A stretch of DNA of 36,700 nucleotides from NCBI RefSeq assembly GCF_944324995.1, contig NZ_CALUYL010000031.1, positions 1-36,700 on the forward strand, given 5' to 3'. The notes beneath the pieces are model-generated. The model was not told where the DNA came from and searched no databases. It saw nothing but the letters and a program-made list of their open reading frames with translations. The stretch's first letter is position 1. Each line of letters opens with the position of its first letter. Shown piece after piece: positions 31,700 through 36,700 of this stretch. The position numbers and the translations under genes were made by a program. Source of the DNA: an uncultured Mailhella sp. GTDB taxonomy: Bacteria; Desulfobacterota; Desulfovibrionia; Desulfovibrionales; Desulfovibrionaceae.

Positions 31700-32929
31700 A
31701 TGCGCAGCATCAACAGCGCCTATGCGGGCCTTTCCGGCAACTATCTGTTCAGCGAAGTCGCCCGCAGGGTTCGCGCGTACAAGGAAAAACATCCCGAGGC
31801 CGACGTCATCAGCCTCGGCATCGGCGACGTGTCCCAGCCGCTGGTTCCCGCGGTCATCGAGGCCCTGCACAAGGCCGTGGACGAAATGGGCCGCGCCGAA
31901 ACCTTCCGCGGCTACGGCCCGGAACAGGGCTACGCCTTCCTGCGCGAAGCCATTCTCAAGCACGACTATCTCTCCCGCGGCGTGAATCTCGACGCCGATG
32001 AAATCTTCATCAGCGACGGCGCGAAGAGCGACGTGGGCAACTTCCAGGAACTCTTCGGCGAAGACGCCGTCATTGCACTCACCGATCCCGTCTATCCCGT
32101 GTACGAGGATTCCAACGCCATGGCCGGCCGCGGCGGCGTGCATGAAAACGGCCGCTGGAGCCGCATCGTGTACCTGCCCTGCACGAAGGAAAACAACTTC
32201 TGCCCCGCCCTGCCCGAAGAGCGCGTGGACGTGGTGTATCTGTGCAGCCCCAACAATCCCACCGGCACCGTGCTCGACAGAGACGCCCTGACCAGATGGG
32301 TGGACTACGCGAAGAAGAACGACTCGCTCATCATGTTCGACGCGGCCTACGAATCCTTCATCCGCGACGAATCCATTCCGCGCAGCATCTTTGAAATTCC
32401 CGGCGCGGACGAAGTGGCCGTGGAATTCCGCAGCCTTTCCAAGACCGCGGGCTTCACGGGCCTGCGCTGCGGCTACGCCGTAGTGCCCAAGAAGCTCACG
32501 GCCCGCGCCGCCGACGGCACCGTGCTGCATCTGCACGACATGTGGCTGCGCCGCCAGTGCACCAAGTACAACGGCTGCCCCTACATCGTGCAGCGCGCGG
32601 CCGAAGCCGCCTTCATGGAACCGGCCAGAACCCAGATGAAGGCCGAACTCGGCATCTACCAGAGCAATGCCGACATGATGCTCAAAACCTGCGCCAAGCT
32701 CGGCCTTGAAGCCTTCGGCGGCGTGCATTCGCCCTACGTGTGGCTGAGAACGCCCGGCGGAACGGATTCCTGGGCCTTCTTCGACATGCTGCTGGAGAAT
32801 GCCGGCGTGGTCTGCACGCCCGGCGTCGGCTTCGGCGCGAGCGGCGAAGGCTACGTGCGCCTCACCGCCTTCAACACCCCCGAGCTTACCCGAGCCGCCC
32901 TTGAGCGGCTGGAAAAGGTCATCAAATAA
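31700..32929 (+). CDS. dapL: LL-diaminopimelate aminotransferase
   Basis: A 409-residue class I/II PLP aminotransferase that makes LL-diaminopimelate directly from tetrahydrodipicolinate using glutamate as amino donor, for lysine and peptidoglycan. Typical DapL sequence is seen at [81 protein letters not shown] and the PLP-lysine segment [22 protein letters not shown] precedes the ATG. DapL is characteristic of several lineages including Desulfovibrio-like bacteria. Its place between glutamate synthase genes and a sigma-54 activator suggests co-regulation with ammonium assimilation, since it consumes glutamate. Confidence 0.94.
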   Translation: MRSINSAYAGLSGNYLFSEVARRVRAYKEKHPEADVISLGIGDVSQPLVPAVIEALHKAVDEMGRAETFRGYGPEQGYAFLREAILKHDYLSRGVNLDADEIFISDGAKSDVGNFQELFGEDAVIALTDPVYPVYEDSNAMAGRGGVHENGRWSRIVYLPCTKENNFCPALPEERVDVVYLCSPNNPTGTVLDRDALTRWVDYAKKNDSLIMFDAAYESFIRDESIPRSIFEIPGADEVAVEFRSLSKTAGFTGLRCGYAVVPKKLTARAADGTVLHLHDMWLRRQCTKYNGCPYIVQRAAEAAFMEPARTQMKAELGIYQSNADMMLKTCAKLGLEAFGGVHSPYVWLRTPGGTDSWAFFDMLLENAGVVCTPGVGFGASGEGYVRLTAFNTPELTRAALERLEKVIK

Positions 32930-32944
32930 TCTCCGGCTCCGGCG

Positions 32945-32976
32945 GCGTCCCGCGCCACGTTGCCGGCGCGGGACGC
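32945..32976. other. Strong hairpin after dapL without T-run
   Basis: GCGTCCCGCGCC (32945-32956)/GGCGCGGGACGC (32965-32976), a 12-bp perfect stem with an 8-nt loop. The sequence after it is TCCCTCCC, so intrinsic termination is doubtful; it may lower expression of the downstream regulator gene. Confidence 0.6.
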
Positions 32977-33054
32977 TCCCTCCCGGCAACGCTTTCCCGC
33001 GGCGCGCCGCCGCTGAACATTTCTTGCGGGCCTTGCCCGCCACGGATCACTCCC

Positions 33055-34641
33055 ATGCCCGACCACGACATTTCTCCCAACTCGTTCGAACCCTATCTCG
33101 ACAGTCTGCGGCACATCGTACACTGCCTGGAACCGGGTCTTCCCTTCCGGGAAGTACTGCGCCGGGTGCTCTGCGCCCTTTCCGGCGACATGCCCTTCGA
33201 GCGCCCTCACATCGTGGTACAAAACCCGGAAAACGGAAGTCTGCACCTTTCCATGGCCGAGGGGCAGACTTCCGTTCCCCATCTCACCTACGCCCCGGGC
33301 AAGGGCATCACGGGGCAGGTGTTCGCTTCAGGCAAGCCCATCATCGTGGACTGCATGAAGAGCCACCCCGACTTTCTCAACAGACTCTTTGAACGCAGCG
33401 AAGAACAGCTCCGCACCCTGGCCTTCATCTGCGTGCCGGTCACCACGCAGAAGCGCTCCGGCGAGCCGGATTCCGGCCGCGTCACCGTGGGCACCCTCAG
33501 CGTGGACACCCCCATGGCCGATCACGAAATTCTGGAGCTGCGCTGCCGCCTGCTCGAAGTGGTGGCCGCGCTGGTGGGTCATCAGGTGGCCTGCCTGCAG
33601 GAAGACATGATGCGCCAGGCCACCCACTACACCCGTCAGGACGACAGGCCCCTGCCCTCCGTGCTGCAGGCCATGCCCTCCATCGTGGTGCTCTCCAAGT
33701 CCATGAACCACGTGCTGCACCATGTGGCGCAGGTGGCTCCGAGTCAGACCACCGTGCTGCTGCGCGGCGAATCCGGTTCGGGCAAGGAACTCATGGCTTC
33801 GGCCATCCATCAGTGCAGCACGCGCGCCTCGCGCCCGTTCATCCGCCTCAACTGCGCCGCCCTTCCCGCCGACCTCGTGGAAGGCGAGCTCTTCGGCTGG
33901 CAGAAGGGCGCATTCACCGGCGCGCAGCAGGCGCGGCGCGGCGTGTTTGAACAGGCCGACACCGGCACCCTCTTTCTCGACGAAATAGGCGATCTCTCCC
34001 TGCCCGCGCAGGCCAAGGTGCTGCGCGCCATTCAGGAGCGGGAAATCGTGCGTCTCGGCAGCGAGCGCCCGGTCAAGGTGGACGTGCGCCTCATCTGCGC
34101 CACGCATCAGCCTCTGGAAAAGCTGGTGGACAAGGGCCTCTTCCGCGAAGACCTCTACTACCGCATCAACGTGTTTCCGCTGTTTCTGCCGCCGCTGCGC
34201 GAACGCAAGGACGACATTCTGCCCCTCGCGGAACATTTTCTGCACATGTTCTCCCGCAGCTACGGCCGTCCGGCCAAGCGCCTGTCCCCGCAGGCCGCCG
34301 ACGCCCTGCTCGCCTGGCACTGGCCGGGCAACGTGCGCGAACTGCAGAACGCCATGGAACGCGCCGTGCTGCTCTGTGAAAACGAACTCGTCTGCCCCTG
34401 CCATCTTCCGCCGGCCCTGCGCGCCGCCGTGGCCGAAGACGCTCCCGCCGAAACGAACGGCCGCGCCCTGGGCTTCCACGAAGAAGTGGGGCAGCTCGAA
34501 AAGAAAAGACTGGAAGAAGCGCTGGTGCGCAGCCGCGGCAACATTCATCAGGCCGCGCGCGACATCGACATCACCTACCGCATCTTCTACTACAAGATGA
34601 AAAAATACGGCATCGACTACCGGCGCTATCTGGCCCGGTAA
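33055..34641 (+). CDS. NifA-like sigma-54-dependent activator (GAF-AAA+-Fis)
   Basis: A 528-residue enhancer-binding protein. Residues ~25-185 form a GAF-type sensory domain. The AAA+ domain (~210-440) has Walker A GESGSGKE (238-245), the sigma-54-contact loop GAFTGA (285-290) and Walker B TLFLDEIGDL (~305-314). A Fis-type helix-turn-helix closes the protein (LVRSRGNIHQAARDIDITYRIFYYKMKKYGI). The domain order is that of NifA, and the last helix (RIFYYKMKKYGI) is NifA-like too. No nif genes are in the window; the consensus sigma-54 promoter at glnN (24059-24074), at the head of the same cluster, is the obvious target. GAF ligand unknown; nitrogen metabolites are candidates. Only a weak GGA precedes the ATG, suggesting low expression. 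Confidence 0.9.
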   Translation: MPDHDISPNSFEPYLDSLRHIVHCLEPGLPFREVLRRVLCALSGDMPFERPHIVVQNPENGSLHLSMAEGQTSVPHLTYAPGKGITGQVFASGKPIIVDCMKSHPDFLNRLFERSEEQLRTLAFICVPVTTQKRSGEPDSGRVTVGTLSVDTPMADHEILELRCRLLEVVAALVGHQVACLQEDMMRQATHYTRQDDRPLPSVLQAMPSIVVLSKSMNHVLHHVAQVAPSQTTVLLRGESGSGKELMASAIHQCSTRASRPFIRLNCAALPADLVEGELFGWQKGAFTGAQQARRGVFEQADTGTLFLDEIGDLSLPAQAKVLRAIQEREIVRLGSERPVKVDVRLICATHQPLEKLVDKGLFREDLYYRINVFPLFLPPLRERKDDILPLAEHFLHMFSRSYGRPAKRLSPQAADALLAWHWPGNVRELQNAMERAVLLCENELVCPCHLPPALRAAVAEDAPAETNGRALGFHEEVGQLEKKRLEEALVRSRGNIHQAARDIDITYRIFYYKMKKYGIDYRRYLAR

Positions 34642-34949
34642 CACAATCCTTCCCGCACATGCCCTGCGGGATTCCCCTGCGCCGGATCCCCCCCACACAC
34701 AACCGGCGCAGGGCCCACGTTTCCCTCCTCTCCTTCCGCGGCGGAGCGGCCTTCGGTCGCTCCGCCGCCCCTTGATCCCACGTCCGCCCGGTGCGCGATC
34801 CCTCCGGGAAATGTTCCCGCACGCGCTCCCGGCTCCGGACGTTTTTTTTATTTTCCGGCTTCATCGAAGGAAGCCTGCGCCGGGCCTTTCCGGGCCTTTT
34901 TGCTCCTTCAAGCGCCCTGTTTTTCCGCAGGCGCGCCCTGTTCCGATCA
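34642..34949. other. Gene-free spacer with two hairpins
   Basis: CCCTGCGCCGG (34675-34685)/CCGGCGCAGGG (34703-34713), 11-bp stem, and GGCGGAGCG (34740-34748)/CGCTCCGCC (34758-34766), 9-bp stem. Neither has a T-run. A frame opening at 34791 extends the DUF1992 gene upstream but has no ribosome binding site or family similarity. Confidence 0.5.
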
Positions 34950-34978
34950 TTGAAAAACACGGCGCTCCGGCGTATAGA
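34950..34978 (+). promoter_or_regulatory. Sigma-70 promoter of the DUF1992 gene
   Basis: TTGAAA (34950-34955), exactly 17 bp, TATAGA (34973-34978). The start would be near 34985, just before the ribosome binding site at 34993-35002, giving a very short leader. Confidence 0.7.
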
Positions 34979-35003
34979 CAAAACGAATCCAAGGGAGGAA
35001 GGC

Positions 35004-35405
35004 ATGGCGGAAGATTTCCTGCATTTCATGGCCAGCCAGGCCGAACGCCGCATTCAGGCCGCGCAGAAGGAAGGCGCCTTCGACCATCTTCCCGGCGAAG
35101 GCAAGCCTCTGAACTTCGAGGACGACAGCGCCGTGCCCGGCGAGCTGCGCATGGCCTACAAGGTGCTCAGAAACGCCGGCTACCTGCCGCCCGAACTTGC
35201 CGACCGCAAGGAAATAAACACCATTCTCGACCTGCTCGAACACTGCGACGAAGGCGCGGAAAAGGTGCGGCAGATGCAGAAGCTCGACGTCATCCTCATG
35301 CGCATGAATCAGCGCCGCGAGCGCTCCGTTGCCATTACCGAACACGATCCTTATTATGAAAACGTGGTGCGCCGCGTCACCCTTCTGAAAAAGGGCCGGC
35401 GCTGA
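35004..35405 (+). CDS. DUF1992 (DnaJ-homologue subfamily C member 28-like) protein
   Basis: A 133-residue soluble protein. The family core is clear: FMASQAERRIQAAQKEGAFDHLPGEGKPL at residues ~6-34, with the AxxxGxFdnLpGxGkPL pattern, followed by a helical region rich in charged residues (RNAGYLPPELADRKEINTILDLLE) typical of DUF1992. Its function is unknown; members are small, often monocistronic proteins. ATG 35004 is supported by GGGAGGAAGG immediately upstream (34993-35002) and by the promoter at 34950-34978. It is followed 45 bp later by uvrA and may be co-transcribed with it. Confidence 0.88.
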   Translation: MAEDFLHFMASQAERRIQAAQKEGAFDHLPGEGKPLNFEDDSAVPGELRMAYKVLRNAGYLPPELADRKEINTILDLLEHCDEGAEKVRQMQKLDVILMRMNQRRERSVAITEHDPYYENVVRRVTLLKKGRR

Positions 35406-35450
35406 ACCGACGCCTTTTTCCGCTTTTTTTCTCGAACAACAAGGACCATC

Positions 35451-36700
35451 ATGACCCCCACGAAATCCGCGGGCCCCTGCATCCACATCGAGGGAGCCCG
35501 TCAGCATAATCTCAAGAACGTCAACGTCGATATTCCGCGCGATCAGCTCGTGGTCGTGTGCGGGCCTTCGGGCTCGGGCAAGTCCACGCTGGCCTTTGAC
35601 ATCGTGTACGCCGAAGGTCAGCGCCGCTACGTGGAATCGCTTTCCACCTACGCGCGCATGTTCCTGCCCAAGATGGACAAGCCCCTCGTGGACAAAATCG
35701 AGGGCCTCTCCCCCGCCATTTCCCTGGAACAGCAGACTACCGCGCACAATCCCCGTTCCACCGTGGGCACGGTGACGGAAGTCTATGACTTCCTGCGCGT
35801 GTTCTTCGCCAGACTCGGCAAGGTGTACTGTCCGCACTGCGGCACGCCCATCGAGGCCCGCGCCTCCGACGAAATCATTGCCGAAATCATGAACATGCCC
35901 GAAGGCGAGCGCATCATGCTCATGGCTCCGCTCGTGGAACTGCAGAAGGGCACCCACGCCGAACGCTTCAAGAAGCTGCGCGCCGAAGGCTTCGTGCGCG
36001 TGCGCGTGGCCACGCTCGGCGAAGAGCCGCAAATCTGCAATCTCGACGAAGCTCCCGTGCTCGACAAGAACAAAAAGCACAGCATCGATCTCGTGGTGGA
36101 CCGCCTCGTCATCAAGGACGACATGCGCACTCGCCTTGCCGATTCCGTGGAACTCGCCCTGCGCTACGGCAAGGGCCGCGTCATCGTGAGCGTGCCGGGC
36201 AAGCCCGACGTCGTGCATTCCACCGAATCCGTGTGCCCGCGCTGCCACGTGAGCGCCCCCGTGCCCTCGCCGCAGCTCTTTTCGTTCAACAGTCCGCAGG
36301 GCGCGTGCCCGCAGTGCCTCGGCATAGGCACCGTGGTGGCCTTCGACGAAGGCCTCATCGCTCCCGACGAATCGCTCTCCCTGCGCCAGGGCGCGCTTGC
36401 TCCCTTCTCCTCGCCCTACTTCATGGCCAAGATAGGCAAGGCCCTCGAAGCGCTCGGCAAGCGCCAGGGCTTCACCCTCGACACGCCCCTCAAGGACTTT
36501 TCCGACAAGGCCAGAAAAGCCCTCTTCAACGGCGAGGCCGGAGGCATCACCCGCACGGGCAGCCTGCGCCGCAACTTCATGGGCGGCACGAGCCTCAACC
36601 GCGACGAGGGCTCGGAACCGCTTTCCACCTCGCACTGGCCGGGCGTCATGTACCTGCTTGAGCAGCGCATGAAGCGCGGCGACGCCTGGAGCGACATTCT
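35451..36700 (+). CDS. uvrA: UvrA excinuclease ATPase subunit, 5' part only
   Basis: The first ~416 residues of UvrA, the damage-recognition ATPase of nucleotide excision repair; the frame is open at the window end (full family length ~940 aa). Landmarks: IEGARQHNLKNVNVDIPRD, Walker A GPSGSGKSTLAFD (~39-51), YAEGQRRYVESLSTYARMFL, DKIEGLSPAISLEQQT, NPRSTVGTVTEVYDFLRVFFARLG and the first zinc cysteines CPHCG (~127), with CPRC and CPQC further on (~263 and ~285). The ABC signature and second ATPase half are outside the window. AAGGA is about 7 nt before ATG 35451. The preceding gene is DUF1992; no SOS operator was recognised. Confidence 0.95.
   Translation, partial: MTPTKSAGPCIHIEGARQHNLKNVNVDIPRDQLVVVCGPSGSGKSTLAFDIVYAEGQRRYVESLSTYARMFLPKMDKPLVDKIEGLSPAISLEQQTTAHNPRSTVGTVTEVYDFLRVFFARLGKVYCPHCGTPIEARASDEIIAEIMNMPEGERIMLMAPLVELQKGTHAERFKKLRAEGFVRVRVATLGEEPQICNLDEAPVLDKNKKHSIDLVVDRLVIKDDMRTRLADSVELALRYGKGRVIVSVPGKPDVVHSTESVCPRCHVSAPVPSPQLFSFNSPQGACPQCLGIGTVVAFDEGLIAPDESLSLRQGALAPFSSPYFMAKIGKALEALGKRQGFTLDTPLKDFSDKARKALFNGEAGGITRTGSLRRNFMGGTSLNRDEGSEPLSTSHWPGVMYLLEQRMKRGDAWSDI

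Noticed and set aside
34791-35003. Upstream extension of the DUF1992 gene
   Set aside because: It would start before the promoter at 34950-34978 and lacks family similarity; ATG 35004 has a strong ribosome binding site.

Overview
The window is about 36.7 kb of GC-rich bacterial DNA. The gene content points to an anaerobic Desulfovibrionaceae-like, probably host-associated, member of the Desulfovibrionales: a glutamate synthase split into several polypeptides with ferredoxin-type clusters, LL-diaminopimelate aminotransferase (DapL), type III glutamine synthetase, a flavodoxin/ferredoxin (EFR1-type) protein and an aryl-sulfate sulfotransferase. The taxon is inferred from gene content only. No rRNA, tRNA, CRISPR array, integrase or transposase was recognised.

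Region 1 (1-7084): the 3' end of a BaiN/YhiN-type flavoprotein gene, then a five-gene plus-strand operon: UDP-glucose dehydrogenase, UDP-glucuronate 4-epimerase-like protein, polyprenyl-phosphate GT2 glycosyltransferase, a small membrane protein with two LAB_N units, and an ArnT-like GT39 transferase. Together they look like a route for making UDP-GalA, loading it on a lipid carrier and transferring it to an envelope acceptor such as lipid A. A bidirectional terminator ends the operon.

Region 2 (7085-13197): a minus-strand set (OmpR-type regulator, histidine kinase, PAP2 phosphatase joined by ATGA overlaps, then an EFR1-type ferredoxin) diverges from an LtaS/EptA-like sulfatase-fold transferase and a half-size EamA protein. 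The shared control region carries three GTTACR direct repeats with a 10-bp period. A fourth, reverse-complement copy sits directly upstream of the -35 of the region 1 operon. This links regions 1 and 2 into one probable envelope-modification regulon resembling PmrAB in logic.

Region 3 (13198-21674): an AGCS amino-acid symporter, a Crp/Fnr-family regulator, a 1-kb C/T-rich gene-free stretch, then a four-gene operon: DASS anion transporter, thioredoxin reductase lacking the usual NADPH motif, thioredoxin, and an aryl-sulfate sulfotransferase with no signal peptide. A CTAGT-N4-ACTAG palindrome lies exactly where a Crp/Fnr-type class II activator would bind. This apparently cytosolic sulfotransferase/thioredoxin/transporter unit is the strongest candidate for an undescribed system.

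Region 4 (21675-24125): a three-copy 226-bp tandem repeat with a large hairpin, a minus-strand gene for a small zinc-ribbon/glycine-zipper protein, and a 1.36-kb gene-free region ending in AT-rich regulatory DNA with repeated GTAGA-type motifs and a consensus sigma-54 promoter.

Region 5 (24126-34641): type III glutamine synthetase, glutamate synthase in three polypeptides, DapL and a NifA-like sigma-54 activator, i.e. an ammonium-assimilation cluster that probably encodes its own activator. Region 6 (34642-36700): a DUF1992 protein with its own sigma-70 promoter and the 5' part of uvrA, which runs off the window.
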